Part shown: positions 50,232-63,615 of the stretch, in pieces
How the letters are laid out: each line of letters opens with the position of its first letter
Numbering within the stretch: position 1 is the first letter of the stretch
Source: Chrysomallon squamiferum
Lineage: Eukaryota > Mollusca > Gastropoda > Neomphalida > Peltospiridae
Direction: 5' to 3'
Length of the DNA stretch: 64,000 nucleotides
Assembly (NCBI GenBank): GCA_012295275.1
Contig: CM022678.1
Span: 8,369,632-8,433,631 of the forward strand
Made by a program: the position numbers and the translations under genes
The notes under the pieces: model-generated
The model's input: only the letters and a program-made list of their open reading frames with translations
The model's database searches: none
What the model was told of the DNA's origin: nothing

Positions 50232-51098
50232 CTGATGTAAATGAAGATTTTATAACAGAGCTGGGATCCTTCCTCCAGTTTGTTCAGATTGTAGTCAGCC
50301 AATGTTTCACCAGAAATCTTCACAGACAGGTAGACTTGTAGTGCCTCATACCAGAGAACTGTGTGAAATAACAAAAATATGTGATATACTGAAATTTAAA
50401 AAACAATCACATTTAGCCATCATCACAGAAGTCATAGAACAAATCTTTATAATAATAACAATAACAAAATAAGAATAACAATAATGATGATGATGATTAA
50501 GAACAGATAAATAAATTATATTAATGATAATAATGATGACACTAAGAAGAAAAACAATAAACTGAAATCATAAATAAACAAATAATCCATTTAACGAAGG
50601 ACCCTGTCTAATAATAAAGATTTTTTCATGGTGTTTATCTTTTCATTTTTCATTATTTTCCCAAATTGTTGACAATTTTAGGCTACTTAATTATTGAATA
50701 AATACATTAAATTCCTTATAAATGTTATAGAGAAATAAAACTTTTGCTACATACCAGAGGAAAGTGGTTTCAGCTGGTTTTCAGATAATCCTCACGTTCT
50801 TGATAAAACAAAATTGGCATCTGTGATAAAAAAAGAAAAAGAATCAGAAAAAGAAAATTGTATCTGATCATTCTTTGAAGCTAAATTTTATATCCAAACA
50901 ACATTTATAATTAAAATAAACCATATATCTGTGATACTTAAGGACTGTCATTCTTATAAACTAAATAAAAAAATAAAAACAACTAACCTTTGAATCCAGT
51001 GAAAATGCAGGTGACATCACAACACCAATAGCAGATCAAAATGCTGAAGAAGGATTTCCACTTTCAGCAACAAGCAGTCACAGTTTCTGAAACACTGA
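50232..51098 (-). pseudogene. Unrecognised minus-strand gene, two or three exons
   Basis: Exon 50820-50755 (acceptor tttatcacag, donor gtatgt) reads DANFVLSRT, TGA, GLSENQLKPLSS. It joins in phase to exon 50358-50232 (acceptor tttcacacag, donor gtactg): VLWYEALQVYLSVKISGETL then ADYNLNKLEEGSQLCYKIFI. The two exons together look like a real helical protein, which I cannot name. A possible earlier exon (51098-51005; acceptor gtgtttcag, donor gttagt) has a stop in each frame I could read. It is on the same strand as MCC and could be part of a neighbouring gene. Confidence 0.45.
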
Positions 51099-51559
51099 AC
51101 ATAGAAAAAACTGAGTTGTATAAGCATATAACAAATTACATGCTTAAACATACAATAACTGGTTATAGTTAAAAACTTTTATCTAATTATATATTTCTCT
51201 ACATTAAATATTTAAATAAAACTTTTTAAAATAATTAAAAAAAAAAATCCTGATTAAAAGACGATTATCTCTCTATTATTTGAAATTTTAGAGATCATGC
51301 ATTACTTTAGTTTTCATGTTACAGAAGCACAGACAATGAAATTCTAATCCTGTGTAAATGAATAAATACACATATTATTTAATGTATCAATACATTTTCT
51401 TTGTGGAAATTTCTTACACAACCCCAGTTGAAAATCAAGTTCAAATTATTTGCATATAATGGATGCATCATGAATAAATAACTATAATGCAAAATAAATT
51501 AGTTTTTTGAAAACTATTTTAATTATCAAGTTATGAAATAAGCCAAGTAAAAATATTTG

Positions 51560-52330
51560 AAACATGTCAACATTCTGAATAAACAATATCTGTGTCTTAA
51601 TCTTATATGTGGCTCTTACTACAGAAATGGGGTTTATGGTCTTTCTGACAAGCCTAGATCCAGTTTCTTCAGTACACTCCTGTACCTCATCATGCAGCTT
51701 GAGGACTTTGTAAGCTACTTAAACACTGCAAACTCTGATCAGACTGTGTGAATGTACACTCTGATCTGCATCTACAATGGCAAGCCCTGTTTCTACAGTC
51801 AGAACCACATATAACAATAACAACCCATTCCTCCAATTAAAGGACACAACTGATTCATGCGTTTGTCAATGCACAGCCAACTTTACAATCTCATCAACCA
51901 GTGAGAGTGAGTCTTCTGATTCCTCACTGATCAAAAAGTCAAGTGGAAAGCTTTCCCTGCAGCATAGTGTATTCATTCATTCTAAGACCAATCACTTGTT
52001 CAAGATGAATCTAACATGGTCAGTTTGTCTCGACATCCACAGACAGTGATGTGAAACACCATCAGTAAACATGGGATTTGTTCATTTACACACACAGCAA
52101 TGTCAGACTCAGTCTGCTAATACAAAGACTCCTGGAAGAAGTTTATTCAATAAAATACAATCAAAAATATGTTTTGTTGTTGTGTTTGTATGATGTCCAA
52201 GTCTGAGCTCATTAAACATTTTAAGACACAATATAAATACTTTAGAACAATCTATTACCGCTACTGTCATCTGATCAAAGTGTTTTCTGAATTCTAGAGG
52301 CACTGTTTTTTTAGGATTGGATTAATGCAA
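51560..52330 (-). mobile_element. Decayed DNA transposon (DDE_Tnp_4-like transposase remnant)
   Basis: Minus strand from about 52330: LKKTVPLEFRKHFDQMTVAV, IDCSKVFI, then a short spacer ending HHTNTTTKHIF, then LLPGVFVLAD and a stop. This matches the MP--FRK-F-----IIDC-E-FI ... YK-HNT-K-LI ... GD-VLADRGF order of DDE endonucleases of the IS4EU/ISL2EU type. About 70 residues between the last two motifs are missing, so it cannot be active. The plus-strand open frames at 51557 and 51777 are probably antisense noise. Confidence 0.55.
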
Positions 52331-52488
52331 ACATCAAGGTTAATGTAAAATGGCATATGTCCTTTATCCTCACCTTGACCATGACCTACATAATTTTCAG
52401 TTATCCTTGTGTTAGTGGAGTATCAGAAACTGAAATCACACTTACTGGTTCATCTGGTGTTGAGACTCAGAGAAACAGTGGCTTCCAT

Positions 52489-52905
52489 TTATCTCCCCTT
52501 GACTGGAAATACATCAGCTGTGACAGGTGATGTTTGAGGAGGCTTCCTAGGCTTTGTTGGAGATGTTGTCCTCTTTCTGGGAGTCTCGTCTCTTTCCTCT
52601 GCTTTTGAATGATTTAAGTGTTTTTCTTTGGCTGGTTTTAGCTCAGCTGACATTAAAGGTTCAAGTTTTTCTCCATGATCACTGACATTCGACTGTTGAG
52701 GTTGGTTGCCTGGTGTGACACTCTTCAACTTCGTGCTGTCAGAATTGTTGTAGTTCAACATGGTCGGCTGCAGTGTCTGTGGGGCTCAAGGTCACCAACA
52801 TTGAGCTGATCATCGGCAAAAGTTTGACTCGACATTAACCAAGAAAGTGGACAACTCACTGGTCTGATTCTGATTGGTGGGAGCCTCATCTGAGCAGATA
52901 AATAA
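52489..52905 (-). pseudogene. Unrecognised proline/serine-rich terminal exon
   Basis: After an acceptor at about 52893 (tctgctcag) a frame reads EAPTNQNQTSELSTFLVNV. One base later another reads SSQTFADDQLNVGDLEPHRH, and a third, starting with ATG at 52761, reads 90 codons (MLNYNNSDSTKLKSV ... ERDETPRKRTTSPTKPRKPP ... VFPVKGR) to TAA. Successive frames abut, suggesting one exon with two small indels. It looks like a disordered, lysine-rich C-terminal tail. Family unknown. Confidence 0.4.
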
Positions 52906-53499
52906 ATAAATAAACAAATCAATCAATCAATAAAATACATAATCTGATATTAAATAAATTTTAAAAAACCACAAATAGAATATTAAATAAAGAATTAACC
53001 AGTTTTCTTTCTTTTTTTCCTCAATTCAACAAAGAAATCTATTATTTTATAACAAAAACAACTTGTACTACTACTACAACTACTGCTCCTGTTGCCACAG
53101 CTACTTTTCATTTTACTTTTATCATAACAATTTCTCATTTAACCGTCATATACTCACACTCCCTCTATTACTACTACTACTGCAACAACAAAATTACTAT
53201 TAATACTTCTGCTACTACTACAACTAGTACTATGACTACAGTTATTTTTTATCTGACCATTAGTCACACAAGTCACATTATGATCACAGAGGGTAATTAG
53301 CTAAAATATCATCTATTACTACAAACAAGAACTATTATTATTAAGTACTAAAGCTATAACAACTACACTACTGCTACAATGGGTTGTACTACTATTACTG
53401 CTAAGAAATAAAACAATGCCAATTGAAGTATGGAAATATGGAAGAGTACTAAGTTAGCAAGCTATTTGTATGCTACAATTACATTACTTATTATTATTA
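52906..53499. other. Low-complexity DNA rich in CTA triplets
   Basis: Scattered actactacta-type sequence similar to 28573-28720. No gene seen. Confidence 0.65.
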
Positions 53500-55289
53500 A
53501 CATCTCTGTCCGTTCTGCTGTCTGTGTGTGAACCATCCTCAAGTTTAGGTATCAACACTTGTCAGTTTTGTGGTATGTTTCTGAAAAAGTAAAAACAAAT
53601 ATAATTTAATTTTTTGTTGTTTTTATTAGTAACATAATTTGTTGTTATATGTATATAAATGCCATTTACTGATAGAATGTTTGTTGAAAAATCAGTATCT
53701 TTTAAACAAATTTCATTATAACCTGATAATTGATAAACATAAATTCTGAAATAAAGAAGAAATATTTTATTTAAGAACACACACCACGTTTTTTGTATCA
53801 CTAGTTCTTTATTTCATAAAAGGTAAATAACAATACAGCTAATGAAAAAGAAAATGTGTTTCTGCAATATAAAGTGACACCTTTTTTAAACAAGAAGTCA
53901 AAAATCTACTTTTAATATACAAATTTCCAGAGATCTTAAAATAGCACCATTACACTTAGAGTTAGATCTCTCAGTTAATTGTAACATTTGTTCTAAAGTT
54001 TGTATGTTACTCAAATCATGATGCTTATTTATAGCAAGTTTAACATATTCCTATTTTAAAGCATTTTGTATATTGTAATATTTCTTGTTGTCTAATTTAC
54101 TCTTATTTAGTGCAAAATGTTTTATATTTTAAGTTATTTGATCAAAGAACAGGTTCAGTTTGTAACAAAGGACACTCAGAAGCATTATTAATTACTTCAA
54201 CAAAAGCTTTACAAAAAAGTTCATCTTTCAACAGTTCATTATTAAAAATTCAAATACCTTGTCCTCTCTCTACAAAAGAAAAATCTATTTTCAGTGATAA
54301 AAACTTGTTATGACTAACTGGCGTATACGATATGAATACATTAATTATAAACTGTTATAAATTTCGAGAAATTAAAAATAAATCAATTCTTGACTGTCTT
54401 ATAGTTTTCTCAACAATTTGAGATCTAGTAAATTGTCTTTTATCTGGATTTCTGTGTTGCCAAATATCAACTAAATTATAATTATAAACAACTGACTGTA
54501 ATTCATCACTATTTTTCATACTGAAAGTTTTATTATTAGGATCTCAAATTACATTAAAATATCTGTATTTTTAAAATCCACAAATTTACATAATCCTTCA
54601 AAAAATAAAATTCTTTCTTCAATATTATTAGGCACATATACACTTATAAAACTATATTCATCATCATCTATTTAAGTATTAACTTTTAAAATCCTGCCTT
54701 CAGTGTCGCAACTATTAAAGGTAAACTTATAAGGATTGTGAAAGATAAAATTACCCGCACAAAAAGAAAACCCACTCCTTATCTTAGATATTAAGATTCA
54801 TAAATTTACTTTATGCTAAGAAATATATAAGAACACAAACTCAACTTCACCTGCTCAGATTTGTTTCTCTTTGTGTTGGCAGTAGTACAAACTTCATTTA
54901 ACAGAAAATAATTGTGTCCTCAGTGCCTGATGGAAGTTCACTGGATGTGTTAAAAGTTGTATTATTCTGAAAATTTTAAAATTGCTTGTTCAATATGCTG
55001 CATGTACAGATCTCTTAAAGTCTGAATTTTAAATAATAAAATTGTATTTAGATAGGTAAAAACATCATTCAGTGTATATACTAAAACTAAATATTTTTAC
55101 CATATATTTACCATTTATTTTCCAAAGTATAAAATGAAGAAAATAAACTTTAACAAACAAACTCATTTTAATAAAAGGAGATTTAAAATGTTTGGTAATT
55201 AACAAAATAATAATACAAAAATTAAGTATAAGTATATGTATGAGTATAAATTATAAAAATAAATAAAGAAATAAAACAACAGAATTCCT

Positions 55290-55382
55290 GATGGCCGGGA
55301 CAGTAAATTCTACCAAAACAACTGCACTGGCATATGTCAACATTAGCGCATCAATTAGAGCTGTATGTGCCAAAACAAATAA

Positions 55383-55417
<35 letters not shown>

Positions 55418-55972
55418 ACAGTTATAATAAATAACTAATATTAGTGGACTGTTCACACAATATGGGCTGTGGGATATTTTCAGTGTACATTGTTATTAAT
55501 AAATAATTTTTCTGAGTAATGTCTAATCATTATAATGATAATAATGAAACAATTAACAAAACAACAGCAAATAACTTAATAAGTGATTATTATTACGATA
55601 TTTTATAATCAATAAATAATAGAGTTTCTACAAAACTTATTTTACTCTCTAATACACAAAAATTAAATTAAAAACTCACATCTCAGAATGGTGTAGTCTA
55701 CATAAGAATAGAATGGTTTTTTAAAAGGTGATTCATCCTTCTCCATGATGTAAATTCCCTTTCATGACAGACCTAATAATAATGCAGTGACGTTCGAAAA
55801 ATCGCAACACCAGTAGTAAATACAATGTTTATTATTTTTTGTAAGAACATGATATTTTTTTGTTATCAAACTACATTTGTCAGATAAATGCATTTCTCTC
55901 TGCTTATTTAGTTATCATCGTTTGTGAATGTTATAATAAATATACTGACATATGAAATTGCCAACACACACA

Positions 55973-56035
<63 letters not shown>

Positions 56036-56175
56036 AATACGATTATAGTATATACGGTGAACACCTCTCTTTTTGCTTCTTTCACACACAGAATGATAGA
56101 TAGACATACAGTGATACACTGATACACTCATACAGTGATACACATTACATCATGATCATGTTTACCTCGTTCCAT
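55290..56175 (-). pseudogene. Second copy of minus-strand MER gene, broken
   Basis: Same exons as 1546-2378: ATG GAA CGA G then gtaaac (56175-56166), exon 2 from 55772, exon 3 near 55361-55290. In exon 2 the fourth codon is TGA (55764-55762) where copy A has AGA. A five-base duplication (attct) later shifts the frame. Exon 3 keeps an open frame. So copy A is the better candidate for a working gene. Confidence 0.6.
55972..56031. repeat. (CT)n microsatellite
   Basis: About 60 bases of pure CT in A'. The matching site in A (about 2248-2262) has only a short ctctctttctctct, so the tract expanded or shrank after duplication. Confidence 0.93.
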
Positions 56176-57549
56176 GGCTGAAAATGTCCGCATATCTCTG
56201 CATCCGATTTACGCTTTGGATTCACACAAACATAAAACATCCCAATCCATTTCGATTCTCGTGAAATATTTCCAAAATTCTATTAAACTGAATAATCAAC
56301 AAGTAAAACGTTAACGAAATAAAAAAAATAAAAAAATAGTCTGGTTATCAAGCATCAGTTCAAACTGGTTAGAAAAGCGTAGCGTACATTCGAATCCGTG
56401 TATTCGAAACATCGTTGTTTATCAAGACTGATTTTATTTAGTATTTAAGAAATTATTAATTTGTTTATTCTTATAAAAAATATTACAAAATTTGTAGAAA
56501 TTAATTCCCCGAAACCATCTCCACAAATCAAACAAAACAATTCCTCAGGGTTAAAAATTAAAGTTTAAATGAAACAGATATATGATTGTATTTTATTTTA
56601 TTTTATTTTATTTATATATTGATTTATTTTTCATTATTATTATTATTATTATTTTTTGCAACCAGACATTTTTCTGAGGAGAACGGATTGTGTTGTGTAT
56701 GTACATAATTTATTTATTTTGCTAGGCAAAATATCTAAAGAGGACTGGAGTGTCACCGTTTATTCGGCCGAGATGATCCGAACGGTCCCGATCAGTTTTA
56801 CGATCCTAGGTCAGCGAGACTCGTGGTTTTGTTTATCAAGACTAAAATTAACGCCAGCCTTATCCGGTCTAGGAAGTTATTGTTTATAAACTGATGTTGG
56901 CAAATTTAGGTAAGGCCACTTTATCGAACTACTAGCAAACCTTTTATATGAAATAAATATTTGATATTAATACTGTCTCTTGTGTTACAGATAAAAGGAG
57001 ACTTCTCCATAATCTTTTTACCACCGCAGTCGCCGAATCGGAACTTTTATATTTTTTTATTTTACTAAACTAATTTTATCACTGATAAATTTTACATTTT
57101 TTTTAGTTAACTAATTTTATTGATAAAAGTTATTAGTGATAAATCTAATTTATCACTTTGCAGGATAAACAAGCCCTCTTCTGTCCGGAAAATGGACCAA
57201 GTTCTCCCAAGCCTAGTATGACCACTTGACCATGTGTGCAGTGCACAGTTCAGTGAAGAGCAATCACTTCTCCACTTCTGGCTGTTAAGAGAAATTTGTA
57301 CAGACTCGGACACTCAGATGTGCTCAGCATGTTTGTAAACAGATGCTGGGTATAATGGACAAGTAATTCAGTTTACTACTAGATTTTATAAGTTACTTAA
57401 TGCCATCTGAATGTTTCAATATTAATATTATATATACTTTTATTGTTTATTTCTAAATGATAATAAAATAACATGTATATAAAATAAACATGATTTAAAA
57501 AAAGGGATATGCAGATATTGTTTTCATACAAATTTCATAAAAATCAATA

Positions 57550-57588
<39 letters not shown>

Positions 57589-57768
57589 CATAGTAATAAT
57601 AAAATTGAAAACAATAATAACAAGAAAAAGATGAATAATAATGATGATAACCCATAATGTTAAAAAATTTGTAAGAAAGCAGATTTTCAAAAAGTGTAAC
57701 AATAAAATATTGTAATGTTAAAGTATTTACTGTTTTTGAAATTTACTTACTTTATTTTTTGTTTTAGG

Positions 57769-57864
57769 GCAAATGTAGCTGCATATCTCAGCATCAACAA
57801 TGTTCTGCCAACCTGGTTACTCACCAAGAGGCTTGAAGACAGAGACAGCAGGAAACTAGTTAAT
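57769..57864 (+). CDS. Exon of EGF gene copy A', not found in copy A
   Basis: Acceptor ttgttttag, donor gtaaga, open as ANVAAYLSINNVLPTWLLTK and RLEDRDSRKLVN. In copy A the corresponding interval (about 3780-4300) carries unrelated sequence, so the exon was lost there or gained here. Family unknown. Confidence 0.4.
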
Positions 57865-58661
57865 GTAAGAGTTTTGTGTTTGACTGTCATGTTCTAAGTT
57901 AATACAGTTTAACTGCACCTTGATACAAATACTCAGAGTAATTAATCTTCAGTATTTGTTTTTTAAAAAACATTATGTATTATACATAATGCATTATAAG
58001 AAAAGTATAGACACTCGGATATATATAGATCTATATTAAGGTAGGAATCAATTTGTTTATTTTATTTTATTGTTTATTAAACAATTGATATATCTTTGTG
58101 ATACATTAACAATGTACATTAATATGAAAATAAATTATAATTTTATATTTTTACCTCATCATTGTTAATATTACAGGTAATAATTTTTATTTTGTTTTTA
58201 TTTTTGTTTTTAGATAATTATTGTTGTTATTACTGTTGAAATGTTTTCAGCAACTATTCCCATTTATTCAAATGTATTAGTTGTTTTCCTCCATTTCAAA
58301 AACAGCAACTAAAGTTTCGTTAATTTTAATAGTTAGTAACTTTGGATACAAACTAGCAACAGGTACAACTCATGTGTTGTGAGTACAGAATATTGCTTTA
58401 TACATTTATCTAGAAAAAAGTCCTTCGTTTCATAAACATTTAATAATCTTTCCTGTTGTATCTTTTTAACTTTCATCTTTTTTCTTTTCTTTTTTTTAAG
58501 TTTTATTTCTTTTTATCCTTTACATACGTATGAACATGTACATTTATGTATTAAAACATAAATCTTTAATTGTATTAAATATAAATGCAGAAAAAAAAAT
58601 GAAAGTCATTTCAAAGTTTTTGTTACTTTATTGTTAATATTAGTTATTATTATTCTGATGG

Positions 58662-58665
<4 letters not shown>

Positions 58666-58714
<49 letters not shown>

Positions 58715-58737
58715 GACTATTATTATTATTATTGTGT
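58666..58737. repeat. (TTA)n tract abutting an EGF exon
   Basis: About 70 bases of TTA with one interruption ending in gtgtag, the acceptor of the EGF exon at 58740. Confidence 0.93.
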
Positions 58738-58739
58738 AG

Positions 58740-58871
58740 ATATAAATGAGTGTACATCAACTGATGTCAGTATTACTAAGTATACTGATACTTGTACTAA
58801 CAGAATCAGTGGATTCACTTGTTCCTGTCTGGCTGGGAAGAAACTAGAAAATGACCAGACAACATGTGTTA
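58740..58871 (+). CDS. Calcium-binding EGF-like exon (copy A'), intact
   Basis: 132 bases, acceptor ttgtgtag, donor gtaagc, symmetric phase 1. Reads D-INECTSTDVSITKYTDTC then TNRISGFTCSCLAGKKLEN and DQTTCV. The DINEC start, N after the third cysteine position and G-F-C-C spacing are those of a cbEGF module that binds calcium. The second of the six usual cysteines is absent. Confidence 0.75.
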
Positions 58872-61729
58872 GTAAGCAGAATTTCTCATTACAAAATACA
58901 ATAATGTAAAAATACATTTTTAAATATTTTAAAAACATAATTATATTTTGAAATCTGAAGCAACTTATTCTGTAAAATAAGACATTTTCATGATATTTAG
59001 ATTATTCTTTTAATATAATTTTATAAATTTTGTTTTATAATAATTACTAACACAAAATTTTTATTTTAATTTAATTTATTTATTTTCAAATTAAATTTTA
59101 TTTTTCCCTCTCAGACCATTGTCAGTGTAAAGCTGGCTGGGTGGTGTGTGATGTGAAAACAACAGAGATGAATGTAGTGTTTCAACAGTTTCATGTCAAG
59201 CAAACAGCATCTGCAAAAACCTGCCAGGCTCCTATCATTTGAGTGTAAGACAGGATATCACAACATGTCAGATGAATGTATAGGTGAGTAGAGTATACTT
59301 AATAAATAGTTAATTACTCAGTATTAAAAATGTGTTAACAAGTTGAAATTACAATGTTTTATTTAATAAAGTCTAAAGTTATAATTCCTTATTATTTATG
59401 AAATAGTTGTATGTTACAAATGATTTCATATTTAATAGACAGTTACATGTTAGAAATGATTTCTTATTATTTATGAAATAGTTAAATGATACAAATGATT
59501 GATGAATTTTTTTACATATTTTTGTGATTTTAATTACCAAAGAAAACAGAATGGATGTTTTAAACTGAAAAATTACATAGAAATGAGTTAATTAATATCT
59601 CAGTCACAAAATTAACTTTTTCTGCATTAAAATATAATAAATACATAAATATAATAATAAAAATAATAAAAGTCAATTTGGTACCAGTAACTTTAGTTTT
59701 GCAGTTTGAGTCACATTAATTTTTAGGAACATCACCTACAAAAATAAACAAAGATAAAAATAAAAATCATGTTTTACAACTAATAATTCAACTATTATTC
59801 GTCAGATATTTATTAATTAATTCATTCATCCATTCACTCTTTACCTTCCTCATTTGTTCACTGTCTCCACCTTCATCATTCATTCATTGATGTAAAAGAT
59901 CATTTTTTTAAATTGTTCAATGAATGTTTGTTATCATTCTTGTACTAACACTGAGAAAAGCTACATTTGTTCTTGTCACAGTGGTTTCAAATTATAAAAT
60001 ATTTTAATTGTATTTTAATTGTGACAAAATTTGATAAAATTATAAACTATTTTATTTTCATTTGTACCAGAATGTGAATAAATTGTTAATTATTTTATTT
60101 TGTTGTGACAAAATATAATAAAGTTATAAAACTATTTTATGTTCAGTTGTGACAGTGCTGCAGTGAACAGTTCGTGTGAACAGGGCTGCAGGGTGCATGA
60201 CACAGTGGAGCAGTGTTTGTGTAGAAATGTTTACCTTGAATTCAGACAACAAAACATGCTCAGGTGAGTCAGTTCTATCTGGTTCTCAGGTTAATTTGTT
60301 CACTTCAAGCATTCTTAGTTTATTCATATTTCGAGTGTAAGTGTTATCTCATTGAATCTGAATTGTCAGAATTTCTACCATTATCTGTTTTTTTAATTTA
60401 TTAATAATGTCCTATTCATCATATATTCAGCAATCAGTTTGCAACTTATGTATGCATTAGTAGCTTTTGTGCTATTCAAATAGTTATGTTAAAATTCTTA
60501 TTTCTGGAATTAAGAAAAATTTCAATGCAGTTAATACTGTTTCAGAAACTTGTCAGAATTTATGAATAAATTTTATTAATAATAGTTACATCTGTGTAAC
60601 TTAAACTTGATTAATTTTAGAAATGCTCAGAACTTATGCATTTTAAATTTCAGTTAACCCATATTTTAGAAATAATTTCTGTGTAAATGATATTTGAGTA
60701 ATTTTAGAGACTTGTCAAAATGTATGAGAAAGTTTAATTGTTGTTAATGATTGAGATATAATTTATCTGTTTCTCTCTTTCAGATATAAATGAATGTAAT
60801 TCAAAAATATTTACACTCAGAACTAAAACTACTAAGATGGAGTCTACACATGTAACTGTATGGATGGTTATAAATGGGAAACTGACAAAATTACTTCTAG
60901 AGGTAGATATAAATATTAGTATATAACACACACATCAACAGATGCATATACAAATATTCACACACATGAAACATGCACACACAAACCTCCATATACATAC
61001 ATATACAGTGAATTTAATTAACTCAAATCAAATACAGTGAAATCAATAAAATGAAATGATATACATTCAAATGAAATGCAGTTTGATACAGTGCAATACA
61101 ATAAAATAAATGAAATGAAATGAAATACTATGAAATACAATACACCACAACATAACACAATACAGTACATTAATTGAACCGAACTGAACAAATTGAACTG
61201 AACTGAACTGAAATGAAAGAAATGAAATAATGATAAAATATAATAAAATCAATGGAATAAAATGAAATAAAATAAAAAGTAATATGTGAAATGATTCACA
61301 GTGAAATAAATGAAATGAAATGCAATACAATGCTAAATTAAACTGATTTTGTCCATGGAATAAATGGCTTTTTACCAGTAAGTAAAAAATCATGAAAATA
61401 ATTAAGTGACAACCCATCCCATTTGAATCATATCAATCTTCATTTTACATGGTAAATTGTATAATATTGTTTATACACGTCTGAATATTATTTTAATTTT
61501 AATAAAAAAAAATTTCAGTTTCCTTTATCGTAAGCTTGTTTTGAGAATGAAAGAAAATGTGAGAAGTGACATTAATTCTAAGTGACTTGTTGTGTTTATC
61601 TCCAAGTTCTTCAAGTTTTCTCACATTAAGGAACAAACTAAACAGAAGAAACAGCAGAAGATAAAACCACAACAAATATGAAGGACTGAATTCTTGAAGA
61701 ATATTGAGAACTTTAGAAAGTTCCACACC

Positions 61730-62620
61730 AAAAGTAATATTTTAAAAACAGTTACTTGTTATGTGGACTGCACTTCTGAAGAATTTATAAATCTGTGAAA
61801 CTGTGATTTCAGATTCAAAGTGGCATTCATGCAAGATACAGTCAGACATAGACCAGTAGACAGAATGTTTGGACCAGACAGTCAAGTGTGTGAAAAAGAA
61901 ATTATTTTTAAAAATGTCTGATGTAGAAATCCTTGATTTACTGCTTTAAAAAACTAAAAATTGTATAGCTCAAGGGAGATAACTTTATTATTATTGTTTT
62001 TTTAATTAAAGTAGTGGTAAAGATTTATGAAAATATTTGTTAATAAAACATAAAATGGAAGAAGATCTGTTGTTTGGAAGATATTTTCTTAATGATTACT
62101 TTGCAGATTACATTGTATGTCAAGTTGTTTAGTAATTTTTTATTTCTAACCAAATGTCTTGGTATTTAAAAAAAAAAAAATTATTAATATACTTTTATTG
62201 GATAAATCAGAAATCTTGTTTTGTAGCATTCTCAGCACCTTAAACCTTTTTAAACATTTTAAATAATTTTTAATTTGAAAGTTCAGATTCATCTTATACC
62301 ATATTTCTCTAAATTATTTATTAAGGATTTTGTTGAGGCTTTTCTAAAATTATCTTTTTTATATGCAAAAGTAGTTTTGATGTTGATCTTTTCTTTTTCG
62401 TGTTCACATAAATATTTCAAATTAATTTGTTTTCTGTTTTTCATTACATATTTGTAGCTACTATAGTAGCAATAGTAATTATAGTAAGACGTAATAAAAA
62501 TAACAATGGCATAAGTAATTCAGGGAGTTCTGTAATAATGGCACTATTATTAAAAACATTTTGATGTGTACAACATATTCAGTGAGTAATAAAAACACTT
62601 TGCATAGAGATAAATAATGA
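61730..62620 (+). other. 3' flank of EGF copy A'
   Basis: Conserved with 7180-8240 (for example aaatgtctgatgtagaaatc and gcttttctaaaattatcttt). Likely old 3' untranslated region; aataaaacataaaatgg near 62043 may hold the poly-A signal. Confidence 0.5.
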
Positions 62621-62639
62621 GGGTGTTGCCTGTTGCAGA

Positions 62640-63548
62640 ATATATTGATGAATACATTTCATATTTGTTTTGTTTCTGTGTATCTGGTTTTTTATAAATA
62701 GATACATAGATAAATACAAGTATGGTTTAACATGATGGAGTTAGACACTGCACTAGATGTCAGTCTTATCTGATGATCAAATCGGGAGCAAATCCTTTTT
62801 TTAAACAAAATGCCATTGAAATATATAAATATACTGAAATCACTTGGGAGAGAGAAAATTAATCGTTAGGATCTAAGACTTTATCTTCTATAAAAATAAT
62901 TATCTCTCAGTTAAATTCAACAACAATAAAAAGTATGGGGGAGGATTGGCTAAGGGTAGGTTTACAGTTAGATTTAAGACTTACTAAGATTTATAAACTG
63001 TTCTTTTTTTAGACTATTATAAAAAATCTAGAATCGAAAACCATCACATTTTCTCACTCGTACCAAAAGAAGTTAAAAAAAGAAAAGAAAAAAAAAAAAT
63101 AATTTTAGAATGGCGAAAACAACAGAAACACGTGCTTGTTTATATAACAGAACTACATAGGAGGGGAGATAATCGAAAACGTTTAGTGTTTCTGTCTCTG
63201 ATTTAGAAATGTTCTGTCTAAACTGATGATAGTGAAACCAAAGTAATCATCTTTTAATGATTCAAATCAAACCAGAAGGTGATTTTATTCGCTTTGGAAA
63301 GTTTATTAAATCATTTACTTCAGATTTTCTGAGGTTCTATTTATGGACAAACACTGATTGAGATGACGCACATTTACATCGTTTCTATGACAACTGTAGA
63401 ACAAATTTCAACAGTATTTAACAATGTAATAATCACACCTATCTGTGTCAGTTAAATTTCTTTGTTATGGACATCGCTATAAATAGCGACTTTCTTTTAC
63501 GATAAAATAGCTAAATGGCGGTCTAAATGTAGTTAATCAAACATAAAG

Positions 63549-63615
<67 letters not shown>

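Larger units (their letters stand above)
56650..61720 (+). pseudogene. EGF-domain gene, copy A' (better preserved)
   Basis: Exons in order: first exon to 56909 (open as KEDWSVTVYSAEMIRTV, ISFTILGQRDSWFCLSRL, donor gtaagg); 57164-57348; 57769-57864 (ANVAAYLSINNVLPTWLLTK then LEDRDSRKLVN, donor gtaaga); EGF exon 58740-58871; 59115-59283; 60164-60263; 60784-60902. Products of this type are secreted or cell-surface modular proteins. EGF exons 59115 and 60164 keep clear cysteine patterns (DECSVSTVSCQANSICKNLP; SSCEQGCRVHDTVEQCLC) but need frame changes of one or two bases within the exon, and these are identical in copy A. No signal peptide or membrane segment could be identified. Possibly a pseudogene, possibly a real gene with base errors. 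Confidence 0.6.
53500..62620. repeat. Duplicated segment, copy A'
   Basis: Direct-orientation repeat of window start to 8240. More diverged than B/B', with many indels. Block order at the left end differs: the unit matching 866-1220 precedes the one matching 1-840. Confidence 0.9.
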
